From Pseudactinotalea terrae (GTDB lineage Bacteria > Actinomycetota > Actinomycetes > Actinomycetales > Beutenbergiaceae), in contig NZ_WNXZ01000003.1 in the NCBI RefSeq assembly GCF_009733845.1, positions 310,001 to 374,000 of the forward strand: 64,000 nucleotides of DNA, read 5' to 3'. Under the pieces are notes generated by a model that made no database searches, was not told the DNA's origin, and was given only the letters and a program-made list of their open reading frames with translations. Position 1 is the stretch's first letter, and every line of letters starts with the position of its first letter. Below, piece after piece: positions 17,629 through 28,128 of the stretch. The position numbers and the translations under genes are program-made.

Positions 17629-17714
17629 GTTGCGCGATCTGGTGCTGTGGTCAGCTCCGCAACGCGGATGGGCCGAGCCCGTTGCGGAACCGCCTTTCGT
17701 GCTCCTTGGGCAAC
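17629..17714. repeat. Degenerate palindromic array upstream of the DUF559 gene
   Basis: GTTGCGC (17629-17635), 21 bases, CCGCAAC (17657-17663), 17 bases, GTTGCGG (17681-17687), 20 bases, GGGCAAC (17708-17714). Arms and spacings match the arrays downstream of the DUF559 gene and its remnant, but the interior sequences are unrelated. The last intact arm ends about 100 bp before the DUF559 ATG, so the gene is bracketed by the element on both sides. Confidence 0.6.
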
Positions 17715-17791
17715 GTGCCTGGGTACGACACGGGCCTGCTTGCCTGTGGACAGCCCCAGCGAACAGCGACCACTCTTCGTCACGATGTCCC

Positions 17792-18700
17792 ATGCCTTTC
17801 GATCCGACGCAGCCGTTCACACGCGCTCAGGGTGAGGCGGCCGGTCTCAACTGGCGGCACTTCAGCGGCCCGAGGTACCAACGGCCGCTGCGTGGCGTCT
17901 ACATCGAGGCCGGCGTGGTGCTGACGCCCGCAATCCGCGCGCGTGCGGCTCTCCTGGTGGTCGGAGAGAACGGCGCGATCTGCGGGGTCAGCGCAGCTGA
18001 CATTCGCGGCCTGCCGGTGCCGGTCTGCGAGGACACGCACGTGCTCGTGCCGCGCGGCGCGCCACGCGTCCGGATGCGGGGGATCGTGACGCACCAGGGC
18101 ACGCGGAAGCTCAGCCAGCACCGCGGCATCCCGGTCACTGCGATGAAGGACACCTTCCTCGACGTCGCCAAGGACTACCCGCTCGTCGACGCCGTCGTGC
18201 TGGGTGATGCCATGGTGCGGGAGGGCTACGTCAGTCCGCGTCAGCTGGTGGCTGCGGCGGCAGGAGCCCGAGGACGAGGCGCCGAGCGCGCGCGCCGCGC
18301 CGCAGGGCTCGTCCGTGCGCGAGTGACGCTCCCGCAGGAGAGCAAGTTGCGGCTGCTGTTGATCTCCAGCGGGTTCCCGGAGCCGGAGACCGGGGTAGAG
18401 GTGGAGGCGGCCGGACGCCGACGCGAGCTGGACACCGCCTACCGCGAGTGGCGCGTGGCAGTCGAGTACGACGGGCGCCATCACGTGGAGCGCGACCTGC
18501 AATGGAGCGAAGACATCGAACGCCGGGAAGAGCTCAACGGTGACCAGTGGAAGGTAGTGACGGTGACGGGTATGCAGATGTGGGATCCCGAGCGTGTCAT
18601 CGCCCGCGTCCGGGCAGCGTTAGCAAGCGTGGGCGCGCCCCTGCCTGCGGTGAGTCAGGAGTGGCGCCGCCACTTCCCGACCCGCCGCCGTCCTTCCTGA
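17792..18700 (+). CDS. AbiEi-like N-terminal / DUF559 endonuclease-like protein
   Basis: A 302-residue two-part protein. Residues 1-100 resemble the AbiEi winged-helix antitoxin module (FTRAQGEAAGL, then RPLRGVYI). Residues of about 178-275 look like the DUF559 PD-(D/E)xK nuclease fold: LPQESKLRLLL (Glu183), RRELDTAYREW (Asp214) and VAVEYDGRHH (Glu225). It is common in multiple copies in Micrococcales; its role is not established. ATG 17792 starts at the first family-like residues. No partner toxin is adjacent. Palindromic repeats lie on both sides. Confidence 0.8.
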   Translation: MPFDPTQPFTRAQGEAAGLNWRHFSGPRYQRPLRGVYIEAGVVLTPAIRARAALLVVGENGAICGVSAADIRGLPVPVCEDTHVLVPRGAPRVRMRGIVTHQGTRKLSQHRGIPVTAMKDTFLDVAKDYPLVDAVVLGDAMVREGYVSPRQLVAAAAGARGRGAERARRAAGLVRARVTLPQESKLRLLLISSGFPEPETGVEVEAAGRRRELDTAYREWRVAVEYDGRHHVERDLQWSEDIERREELNGDQWKVVTVTGMQMWDPERVIARVRAALASVGAPLPAVSQEWRRHFPTRRRPS

Positions 18701-18752
18701 CCTCGTGGGTGGACGCGACACCGCGGGGCGTCCCGCACGACTGGCCGCCGAC

Positions 18753-18888
18753 GTTGCGCATGTGACACCTGGGTGGGTTCCGCAACACCCACGGTGCCGC
18801 GGCGTTGCGGTTGTGACACCTGGGTGGGTTCCGCAACACCCACGGTGCCGCTGCGTTGCGGGAGTGACACCCCGGCAGGTTCCGCAAC
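18753..18888. repeat. Palindromic tandem array, three units, 51-bp period (right copy)
   Basis: Three units start at 18753, 18804 and 18855. Each is GTTGCG(G/C), 20 bases, CCGCAAC, with 17-base separators, matching the left array in arms, period and most interior bases. The array begins 52 bp after the DUF559 stop, and the intervening sequence is also shared with the left locus. Confidence 0.9.
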
Positions 18889-18902
18889 AGGACGGCACTC
18901 CT

Positions 18903-18931
18903 GCGCGCCTTCGTCACACGCGAAGGCGCGC
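18903..18931. terminator. Strong hairpin between the repeat array and the sdh operon
   Basis: GCGCGCCTTCG (18903-18913) and CGAAGGCGCGC (18921-18931) form a perfect 11-bp stem with a 7-base loop. There is no T-tract. It could end + strand transcription leaving the array or back up the sdh terminator. Confidence 0.5.
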
Positions 18932-18968
18932 CGCCTACGAAACGGGGCGCCACCGCCGTCGTCCCAGC

Positions 18969-18989
18969 CTCGTCACCGGAGGTGACGAG
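18969..18989 (-). terminator. Likely terminator of the sdhCAB operon
   Basis: CTCGTCACC and GGTGACGAG form a perfect 9-bp stem around a GGA loop, starting 30 bp past the sdhB stop. No T-tract follows, as is usual in this high-GC sequence. The rest of 18701-19018 is repeat array and this pair of hairpins; no gene is seen. Confidence 0.6.
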
Positions 18990-19018
18990 CGACCGGGGCG
19001 ACGATCAGTACGAAGAGA

Positions 19019-19758
19019 TCACACCCGGTGCCACAGGGCGTGGCGCATGTCCTTGTTGAGGGTGGCGATGACGTCCTGCGGGATCTCCTTGGGGCAGACG
19101 GCGGTGCACTCACCGATGTTGGTGCAGCCGCCGAAGCCCTCGAGGTCGTGCTGGTGCACCATGTTGAGCACGCGGGTGTAACGCTCGGCCTGACCCTGGG
19201 GGAGCTCGGCGAGGTGGGTGATCTTGGCCCCGAGGAACAGCGAGGCCGACCCGTTGGGGCAGGCGGCCACGCACGCGCCGCAGCTGATGCACGTGGCGGC
19301 ATCGAACGCGCGGTCGGCGTTCTCCTTCGGGACCGGGCTGGCGTGCGCGTCCGGTGCTGCGCCGGTGTTCACCGACACGTAGCCACCGGCATCGATGATG
19401 CGGTCGAAGGCCGAACGGTCCACGGCAAGGTCGCGCAGCACCGGGAAGCCGGAGGCGCGCCACGGCTCGATGGTGACGACATCGCCGTCGGAGAAGGAAC
19501 GCATGTGGAGCTGGCAGGTCGTGGTGACCTCGGGCCCGTGCGCGACGCCGTTGATCATCAGGCCGCACATGCCGCAGATGCCCTCACGACAATCGGAGTC
19601 GAACGCGACCGGCTCCTGCCCCTCGGCGGTGAGTCGCTCGTTGAGGACGTCGAGCATCTCCAGGAACGACATGTCCTCGGAGACGTCGGTGATGGGGTAG
19701 GTCACCATCTCGCCCGCAGCGGAGCCGTTCGGCTGGCGCCAGATCTTGAGGGTCAGGT

Positions 19759-19762
<4 letters not shown>
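19019..19762 (-). CDS. sdhB: Succinate dehydrogenase / fumarate reductase iron-sulfur subunit
   Basis: A 247-residue subunit that passes electrons from the flavin of SdhA to quinone. Cys58, 63, 66 and 83 ([11 protein letters not shown]...TTC) bind the 2Fe-2S cluster in the N-terminal ferredoxin domain. Cys158, 161, 164, 168 with Cys213, 219 and 223 ([12 protein letters not shown] and [12 protein letters not shown]) bind the 4Fe-4S and 3Fe-4S clusters. GTG 19762 overlaps the sdhA stop by GTGA; the open frame further upstream is inside sdhA. Confidence 0.96.
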
Positions 19763-21897
<2,135 letters not shown>

Positions 21898-21917
21898 CGG
21901 ATCCTTCTCTTGGTGGC

Positions 21918-22613
21918 TCATGTGGTGACGATGCCGAGGAGCACGCCCAGCGGCACGAGCGCGAACCCGCCGGCGATGACGATCGCGAGCACGAGCCCGA
22001 CAGCGTGCGAGATGCGGTAACGCCGGCGGTTGTCGGTCAGTCCGAGGGTCTGCAGCATGCTGAACGCACCGTGGCGGATGTGCATCCCCAGCGCGAGCAT
22101 CGCCAGCAGGTAGATGACGGCGACCCACCAGACCTGGAAGCTGCCGACGAGCCGCAGGTACGGGCTCTCGGGGTCCCCGCCGGGGTTGATGGTGTGGGTC
22201 GTCAGATGAAGGATGTGGAAGATCACGAAGGCGAGCAGCGCGACGCCGCCCCACCGCATCGTCCGTGAGGCGAGGGTGGCGGTGACAGCCTTCTTGACGG
22301 CGTAGCGCTGCTCGCGCGCCTTGGCGGCACGGGCCCAGAGCGCGAACGCGGCCGCGGCGTGCCCGACCAACGAGGCCACGAGCACCACGCGCAGGATCCA
22401 GAGCAGGCCACCGTAGGGGAGCATCGGGGTCAGCAGCTCACGCAGGTGGTGCGCGTACTCGTCGAAGGCCTGCTGGCCGCTGAACGCCCAGAGGTTGCCG
22501 TACATGTGCAGCAGGACGTAGCCGACGAACACCAAGCCGGTGACCGCCATCAGCAACTTGAGCGCAATCGTCGTCGCCTGGCCGCTGCGACGTCCGGGGG
22601 CGGTTGTGGTCAC
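21918..22613 (-). CDS. sdhC: Succinate dehydrogenase cytochrome b subunit
   Basis: A 231-residue membrane anchor with five hydrophobic helices. Histidines expected to hold heme b lie in [30 protein letters not shown] and [12 protein letters not shown] single large cytochrome subunit replaces SdhC plus SdhD, as in Bacillus- and Bacteroides-type enzymes. GTG 22613 is chosen because TACGGT lies exactly six bases upstream; an open frame of 25 more codons precedes it without family-like sequence. It is the first gene of sdhCAB. Confidence 0.93.
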   Translation of the reverse strand: MTTTAPGRRSGQATTIALKLLMAVTGLVFVGYVLLHMYGNLWAFSGQQAFDEYAHHLRELLTPMLPYGGLLWILRVVLVASLVGHAAAAFALWARAAKAREQRYAVKKAVTATLASRTMRWGGVALLAFVIFHILHLTTHTINPGGDPESPYLRLVGSFQVWWVAVIYLLAMLALGMHIRHGAFSMLQTLGLTDNRRRYRISHAVGLVLAIVIAGGFALVPLGVLLGIVTT

Positions 22614-22625
22614 CAGCACACCGTA
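22613..22625 (-). promoter_or_regulatory. Leaderless promoter of sdhCAB
   Basis: On the minus strand TACGGT (complement of 22620-22625) is followed by six bases and the sdhC GTG. It is about 85 bp from the divergent manC promoter. Confidence 0.6.
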
Positions 22626-22710
22626 TCGCCATCCGGACACTGCTTGGTGTCGCGCGAACGAGCGATGCCCGAGCTCGGAAGGTCGCATCGATCGACTCCC
22701 GCCAGCGCCC

Positions 22711-22723
22711 TACTGTGGTCCGA
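22711..22723 (+). promoter_or_regulatory. Leaderless promoter of manC
   Basis: TACTGT (22711-22716) is followed by six bases and the ATG at 22723, with no ribosome-binding site between them. Confidence 0.6.
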
Positions 22724-23826
22724 TGACCGAGCCCAGCGCCTTCTACGCAGTGGTCCCGGCGGGCGGCGCAGGGACGCGCCTGTGGCCGCTCTCGCGTGCG
22801 GGCAACCCCAAGTTCCTGCTGGACCTCACCGGCAGCGGCCGGTCCCTGCTGCAGCAGACCTGGGACCGGCTGCGCCCGCTGGCCGATGGTGTGGTCGTCG
22901 TCACAGGAAGCCGTCACGCCAACGCGGTCGCGGCTCAGCTGCCCGACCTCGGCGCGGAGGGTCTCCTGGTCGAGCCCTCACCCCGCGACTCGATGGCTGC
23001 GATCGGTCTGGCCGCCGCCGTGCTCACGCAACGGCTCCCGGGGGAGGACGTGGTCATCGGGTCGTTCGCGGCCGACCACGTGATCACCGAGTCCGAGGCC
23101 TTCGCGACGGCGGTGCGCACCGCCGTCGAGGTCGCTCGCCAGGACCTCGTGGTGACGATCGGGATCGAGGCCGATCACCCCTCCACCGCCTTCGGGTACG
23201 TGGAGATGGCAGACCCGGTCGCCGAGGTCCCGGGCTCCTTCACCGTGGCTGCGTTCACCGAGAAGCCCGATGCCGAGACGGCGGCCGCCTACCTCGCGAC
23301 CGGGCGCTACCGCTGGAACGGCGGGATGTACGTGGCCCGCGCGCGGGTCCTGCTGAACCACCTGCTGCGCTACCAGCCCACCATGCACGCCGGCCTGCTC
23401 GAGATCGCCGCTGCGTGGGACTCGGCGGCCCGCGACGAGGTGACCGCGCGCGTGTGGCCGAGCCTGACCCGCATCGCGATCGACCACGCGATCAGCGAGC
23501 CGCTGGCCGCCGAGGGCGGCATCGCCGTCGTCCCGGCCTCGCTCGGATGGAGCGACGTGGGGGACTGGCGCTCGCTCGCCGATCTCACCCCTGCCGACGA
23601 CGGCGGAGCTCGCATCCTCGGGGATGCTCGCCTCGTGCGGGGGCTGGGTGCCGAGGGCGCGATGGTGGTGCCCGGATCGGGGCGCACGGTCGTGGTCCTG
23701 GGCGTTCCGGACGCGGTGGTGGTGGACACCCCGGACGCGCTGCTGGTCAGCACGCGCGAGCGGGCGCAGGACGTCAAGAGCATCGTGGATGCCCTGGCTG
23801 CCGACGATCGGCGCGACCTGCTCTGA
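22723..23826 (+). CDS. manC: Mannose-1-phosphate guanylyltransferase
   Basis: A 367-residue nucleotidyltransferase that makes GDP-mannose from GTP and mannose-1-phosphate for glycolipids and cell-wall mannosylation. The N-terminal signature PAGGAGTRLWPLSR followed by PKFLLDL (residues 12-33) and the FTEKPDAETA and WNGGMYV segments identify the type. It lacks the C-terminal isomerase domain of bifunctional forms. The ATG follows a TACTGT box by six bases, giving a leaderless mRNA. It is divergent from sdhC. Confidence 0.93.
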   Translation: MTEPSAFYAVVPAGGAGTRLWPLSRAGNPKFLLDLTGSGRSLLQQTWDRLRPLADGVVVVTGSRHANAVAAQLPDLGAEGLLVEPSPRDSMAAIGLAAAVLTQRLPGEDVVIGSFAADHVITESEAFATAVRTAVEVARQDLVVTIGIEADHPSTAFGYVEMADPVAEVPGSFTVAAFTEKPDAETAAAYLATGRYRWNGGMYVARARVLLNHLLRYQPTMHAGLLEIAAAWDSAARDEVTARVWPSLTRIAIDHAISEPLAAEGGIAVVPASLGWSDVGDWRSLADLTPADDGGARILGDARLVRGLGAEGAMVVPGSGRTVVVLGVPDAVVVDTPDALLVSTRERAQDVKSIVDALAADDRRDLL

Positions 23827-23873
23827 GCCGGGGCGAGCCACGGGACCGCCCGGAAGCGAACCGGTGGGCGCAC

Positions 23874-23886
23874 TACTCTGGCCGCG
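23874..23886 (+). promoter_or_regulatory. Leaderless promoter of the M20 amidohydrolase gene
   Basis: TACTCT (23874-23879) is followed by six bases and the GTG at 23886. Confidence 0.6.
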
Positions 23887-25103
23887 TGCCTGCCCTCTCC
23901 GACATCGACCTGTCCGCACTGATCACCGAGCGTGCTGCCCTGCTCGAGGCGGAGCTCATCGAGATACGGCGCGACATCCACGCTCATCCCGAGGGTGCGC
24001 GCATGGAGCACCGCACCACCGACGTGGTCGCGGCGCGGCTCGAGCGTGCCGGGCTCTCCCCGAAGCGGTTCGAGGGCACCGGCCTGATCTGCGACATCGC
24101 GCCCAGCGGTATGGACAGCACCAGCGCGCGAGCGATGCGCCGGGTGATCCTCCGCGCCGATCTGGACGCGCTGCCGCTGACGGAGACGAGCGGCGTCCCG
24201 TTCGCAGCCACGAACGGCTACACCCACGCGTGCGGGCACGACGTGCACACCACGGTCGTGCTCGGGGCCGGGCTGGTGCTGGCCGAGCTGGCCCGCGAAG
24301 GGCTCCTGCACACCGCGGTGCGGCTGCTGTTCCAGCCCGCCGAAGAGGTGCAGCCGGGTGGTGCGAACGACGCGATCGCGTCCGGGGTCCTCGAGGGGTA
24401 CGAGGAGATCTACGCGCTGCACTGCGACCCGAAGACCGACGTGGGGCAGATCGGCTCCCGCATCGGCTCGATCACCTCGGCCTCCGACACCGTGACGGTG
24501 ACGCTCAGCAGCGCCGGCGGACACACGTCGCGCCCGCACCTGACCGGTGACGTCGTGTTCGCGCTGGGACAGATCATCACCCAGGCACCGGCCGTGCTCG
24601 GCCGCCGCATCGACCCGCGCGCGGGCGTCAACCTCACCTGGGGCGCGGTCGAGGCAGGGAAGGCACCGAACGCGATCCCGGCGCGGGGCGTCGTCACCGG
24701 CACGCTGCGCTGCCTGGACGAGAACGCCTGGCAGCGCGCGGAGGACCTGTTGCGCGAGGTGCTCGGGCAGGTCGTGGCGCCGTACGGCGTCGAGATCGCT
24801 GTCGACATCACGCGGGGCGTCCCGCCGGTCGTCAACGACGAGCCCTCCGTGACCCGCCTGGAGAGCGCGGCTCGGAGCGTTGTCGGCCCGCACGCGGTCG
24901 TGCTCACCGAGCAGTCGCTGGGCGGCGAGGACTTCGGCTGGTACCTCCAGCACATCGACGGCGCGATGGCGCGCCTGGGGGTGCGCACGCCCGGAGGCCG
25001 CAGCTACGACCTCCACCAGGCCGATCTCGTCGTCGACGAGCGCGCGATCCTCCAGGGTGTCAGCCTGCTGAGCGGCGTCGCCGTGCTCACGAGCGACGGC
25101 TGA
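23886..25103 (+). CDS. M20-family amidohydrolase (N-acyl amino acid / hippurate hydrolase-like)
   Basis: A 405-residue metallohydrolase. Metal-binding residues are in the expected places: RRDIHAHPE near residue 29, ACGHDVHTTV near 118-127, FQPAEEVQPGG near 152 and HQ near 380. A dimerisation domain (SSAGGHTSRPHLTGD) interrupts the catalytic domain. It removes acyl groups from amino acids or related amides; the substrate cannot be deduced. The frame is open far upstream, but GTG 23886 has a TACTCT box six bases before it and begins the family-like sequence. Confidence 0.88.
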   Translation: MPALSDIDLSALITERAALLEAELIEIRRDIHAHPEGARMEHRTTDVVAARLERAGLSPKRFEGTGLICDIAPSGMDSTSARAMRRVILRADLDALPLTETSGVPFAATNGYTHACGHDVHTTVVLGAGLVLAELAREGLLHTAVRLLFQPAEEVQPGGANDAIASGVLEGYEEIYALHCDPKTDVGQIGSRIGSITSASDTVTVTLSSAGGHTSRPHLTGDVVFALGQIITQAPAVLGRRIDPRAGVNLTWGAVEAGKAPNAIPARGVVTGTLRCLDENAWQRAEDLLREVLGQVVAPYGVEIAVDITRGVPPVVNDEPSVTRLESAARSVVGPHAVVLTEQSLGGEDFGWYLQHIDGAMARLGVRTPGGRSYDLHQADLVVDERAILQGVSLLSGVAVLTSDG

Positions 25104-25280
25104 GGGCTCCCGCGGGCAGCGTCAGGTACCAGTTGGATAACAAACGTCCCGGCGTCTCACGATGTAACACTGGCGTGACCTGGGCGGGGTTATCGTCGCG
25201 CAACGCCGTTCGGACTCACCGTCCCGGCAAGGGGGCCCTGGTACCACCATGCCCGGGCGCGACCACGACAGGAGAAGCAC

Positions 25281-26393
25281 GTGAAGAAGTCCATCCTTGG
25301 TGCGGCGACGATGGCCGTCGCCGCGCTCACGCTGGCCGCCTGCGGCCAGGCCCCGGCCGATGACCCGACGACCACCGATGGTGGCGGCGAGGAGACGAGC
25401 GCCGAAGGCGGCGAGACCAGTGACGTCAAGGCCTGCCTGATCTCCGACGCGGGCGGCTTCCAGGACCAGTCCTTCAACCAGGCCGGTTTCGAGGGCCTCG
25501 AGCGCGCCGAGTCCGAGCTCGGTGTGGAGATCAACTCCATCGAGTCCGCCAGCGACGCCGACTTCGCCCCCAACATCGACGCGATGATCCAGGACGGCTG
25601 CACCTACATCGTGGGCGCCGGCTTCCTGCTCGAGAACGCGATCCAGGCGGCTGCCGAGGCCAACCCCGACATCAACTTCGGTCTGGTGGACTCCGGCTTC
25701 TCCGACGACGACTTCAACCCGATCGAGCTCGACAACGCCAAGCCGCTGCTGTTCAACACCTCCGAGGCAGCCTTCCTCGGCGGCTACGTGGCCGCCGCGA
25801 TGAGCGAGACCGGCACGATCGCCACCTACGGCGGCATGGCGATCCCGTCGGTGCAGATCTTCATGGACGGCTACGTCGACGGCGTCGCCCAGTACAACGA
25901 GGACACCGGCTCCGCCGTCCAGCTGCTCGGCTGGGACAAGGAGGCCCAGGAGGGCGACTTCACCGGTGACTTCGACAACCAGGCGAACGGCCAGAACCTC
26001 ACCAACACGTTCCTGGCGCAGGGCGCCGACATCATCCTGCCCGTGGCCGGCCCCGTGGGTCTCGGCACCGGCGCGGCGCTCGAGGCCAACGGTTCCGGCG
26101 CGATGGTCTGGGTCGACTCCGATGGCTACCTCACCACCGACTACGGCTCGCTGATCATCACCTCGGTGCTCAAGGAGATCGGCGCCTCGGTGTTCGACTC
26201 GATCGAGGAGCAGGTCAATGGCAGCTTCTCGAACGAGCCGTACGTCGGAACGCTCGAGAACGGTGGCGTGAGCCTGGCCGAGTTCCACGACTTCGAGGGC
26301 CAGGTCCCGCAGGAGGTCGTCGATCGCGTGGGCGAGCTGCAGGAGCAGATCATCTCCGGTGAGCTCGTGATCGAGTCGCCGAACGCACCCTGA
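25281..26393 (+). CDS. BMP-family nucleoside-binding lipoprotein
   Basis: A 370-residue lipoprotein of the BmpA/PnrA family; its signal peptide ends in TLAAC (Cys21), followed by an acidic linker. The mature part has the family's SDAGGFQDQSFNQ start and YGGMAIPSVQIFMDGYVDGV. Characterised relatives bind purine or pyrimidine nucleosides. It is first in an operon with a double ATPase, two permeases, cytidine deaminase and a nucleoside phosphorylase, which fits nucleoside uptake. In the 177 bp upstream a weak TATCGT (25191-25196) could be a -10; nothing stronger is visible. Confidence 0.92.
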   Translation: MKKSILGAATMAVAALTLAACGQAPADDPTTTDGGGEETSAEGGETSDVKACLISDAGGFQDQSFNQAGFEGLERAESELGVEINSIESASDADFAPNIDAMIQDGCTYIVGAGFLLENAIQAAAEANPDINFGLVDSGFSDDDFNPIELDNAKPLLFNTSEAAFLGGYVAAAMSETGTIATYGGMAIPSVQIFMDGYVDGVAQYNEDTGSAVQLLGWDKEAQEGDFTGDFDNQANGQNLTNTFLAQGADIILPVAGPVGLGTGAALEANGSGAMVWVDSDGYLTTDYGSLIITSVLKEIGASVFDSIEEQVNGSFSNEPYVGTLENGGVSLAEFHDFEGQVPQEVVDRVGELQEQIISGELVIESPNAP

Positions 26394-26413
26394 CAACCAG
26401 CTGAGCGAACGTT

Positions 26414-26445
26414 CTCCGGGGTGGCCGTCCGCGGTCACCCCGGAG
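26414..26445 (+). terminator. Intercistronic hairpin after the BMP binding-protein gene
   Basis: CTCCGGGGTG (26414-26423) pairs perfectly with CACCCCGGAG (26436-26445). It stands between the binding-protein gene and the ATPase gene. Such a hairpin can stop part of the transcription or protect the upstream mRNA, giving more binding protein than membrane complex. Confidence 0.65.
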
Positions 26446-26505
26446 TCGTCTCGGGGCAGTAGTGTCCGTGGTCACCACCGGTGTGGGTGGTGGGAGGGAG
26501 AACCG

Positions 26506-28128
26506 GTGAAGCTCGAGCTTCGCGGGATCACGAAGAAGTTCGGTGATTTCGTCGCCAACGACGCGATCGACATGGTCGTTCAACCCGGCGAGATCCACGC
26601 GATCCTGGGTGAGAACGGCGCCGGCAAGAGCACGCTGATGAACGTGCTCTACGGCCTGTACGAGCCCGACGGCGGCGAGGTCGTCATCGACGACGTCCCG
26701 GTCCAGTTCTCCGGCCCGGGGGATGCGATGGCCGCGGGTATCGGCATGGTGCACCAGCACTTCATGCTGGTCCCGGTGTTCACGGTGGCCGAGAACATCA
26801 TCCTGGGCCAGGAGCAGACCGGCTTCGGGGGCCTGCTCGACCTGCAGGCCGCGCGCCGACTGGTCCGCGAGACCTCCGAGTCGCTGGGCTTCACCATCGA
26901 CCCCGACGCCAAGATCGAGGACCTGTCGGTCGGCGCGCAGCAGCGCGTCGAGATCGTCAAGGCACTCTCTCGGCAGGCGGAGGTGCTCATCCTCGACGAG
27001 CCGACGGCGGTGCTCACCCCTCAGGAGACCGACGAGCTCATCGAGATCATGGGTAGGCTGAAGCAAGCCGGCACCTCGATCATCTTCATCACCCACAAGC
27101 TGCGCGAGGTCCGTGCCGTCGCCGATGCGATCACCATCATCCGTCTCGGCAAGGTCGTGGGCGATGCCGATCCCAGCGCGACCGAGACCGAGCTCGCCTC
27201 GCTCATGGTCGGGCGCTCGGTCAGCCTCGGCGTCGACCGCGCACCCGCGCAGCCCACCGACGTCGCCCTCGCTGTCACCGGGCTCACCGTGCGTGACAGC
27301 AAGGGCATCGAGGTGGTCAAGGACGTCACCCTGGAGGTCAGGCGGGGCGAGATCGTCGCGCTCGCGGGCGTGCAGGGCAACGGCCAGACCGAGCTGACCG
27401 AGGCGATCCTCGGCGTCGGACCGACCACGCGCGGCACGATCGAGCTTGACGGTCGGGACATCTCCCGCCTCGGCGTCCGGGACCGTCTCGACACCGGGCT
27501 GGGCTTCGTGCCGGAGGACCGCACGACGTCGGGGGTCGTGGCTGACCTGTCGATCACCGAGAACCTGGTGCTCGACCTTGTCGGTGCCCGCCCCTACTCC
27601 GCCTACGGAGCGCTGGACATGGGGTTCCTGAGGACGAACGCCGAGCAGCGGGTCGAGGAGTTCGACGTCCGCACCACCTCGATCGACCGCGCGGTCGGCA
27701 CGCTCTCGGGCGGCAACCAGCAGAAGGTCGTGCTCGCGCGTGAGCTGTCCCGCGAGCTCAGCCTGCTGGTGGCCTCGCAGCCCACCCGCGGCCTCGACGT
27801 GGGGTCGATCGAGTTCGTGCACAAACGGATCGTGGCGGAGCGGGATCGAGGGGCCGGCGTGCTGATCGTCTCCACCGAGCTCGACGAGGTGCTCGCCCTG
27901 GCCGACCGGATCGCGGTGATGTGCGGAGGTCGCCTCGTGGGTGTGGTGGACGGCGGTGAGGACCGGGATGTGCTCGGACTCATGATGGCCGGCGTCCCGG
28001 CCGACGAGGCACGGGCACAGGCAGCCGAGCACCACACGGTGCTCGGCGTGGCCGATATCGACGTCGATCCCGCGGCTGCCGTGGAACCGGTGCCGCACCC
28101 GGGGCAGGACCAGGAGGGCACGCCATGA
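26506..28128 (+). CDS. BMP-type nucleoside ABC transporter, double ATP-binding protein
   Basis: A 540-residue fusion of two ABC ATPase domains, like NupA/YufO. Domain one has Walker A GENGAGKST (residues 36-44), signature LSVGAQQRVEI and Walker B ILILDEPTAVL. Domain two has a degenerate Walker A (GVQGNGQTEL) and signature LSGGNQQKVVLARE, as in the family. GTG 26506 is preceded by GGGAGGGAG. The stop overlaps the next ATG by ATGA. Confidence 0.95.
   Translation: MKLELRGITKKFGDFVANDAIDMVVQPGEIHAILGENGAGKSTLMNVLYGLYEPDGGEVVIDDVPVQFSGPGDAMAAGIGMVHQHFMLVPVFTVAENIILGQEQTGFGGLLDLQAARRLVRETSESLGFTIDPDAKIEDLSVGAQQRVEIVKALSRQAEVLILDEPTAVLTPQETDELIEIMGRLKQAGTSIIFITHKLREVRAVADAITIIRLGKVVGDADPSATETELASLMVGRSVSLGVDRAPAQPTDVALAVTGLTVRDSKGIEVVKDVTLEVRRGEIVALAGVQGNGQTELTEAILGVGPTTRGTIELDGRDISRLGVRDRLDTGLGFVPEDRTTSGVVADLSITENLVLDLVGARPYSAYGALDMGFLRTNAEQRVEEFDVRTTSIDRAVGTLSGGNQQKVVLARELSRELSLLVASQPTRGLDVGSIEFVHKRIVAERDRGAGVLIVSTELDEVLALADRIAVMCGGRLVGVVDGGEDRDVLGLMMAGVPADEARAQAAEHHTVLGVADIDVDPAAAVEPVPHPGQDQEGTP

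Noticed and set aside
17585-17791. N-terminal extension of the DUF559 protein
   Set aside because: The frame is open, but the extra 69 residues are encoded by the degenerate palindromic array and resemble nothing; family homology starts at ATG 17792.
17792-18700. AbiEii/AbiEi toxin-antitoxin pair
   Set aside because: Only the AbiEi-like winged-helix segment is present; no nucleotidyltransferase toxin gene lies beside it.
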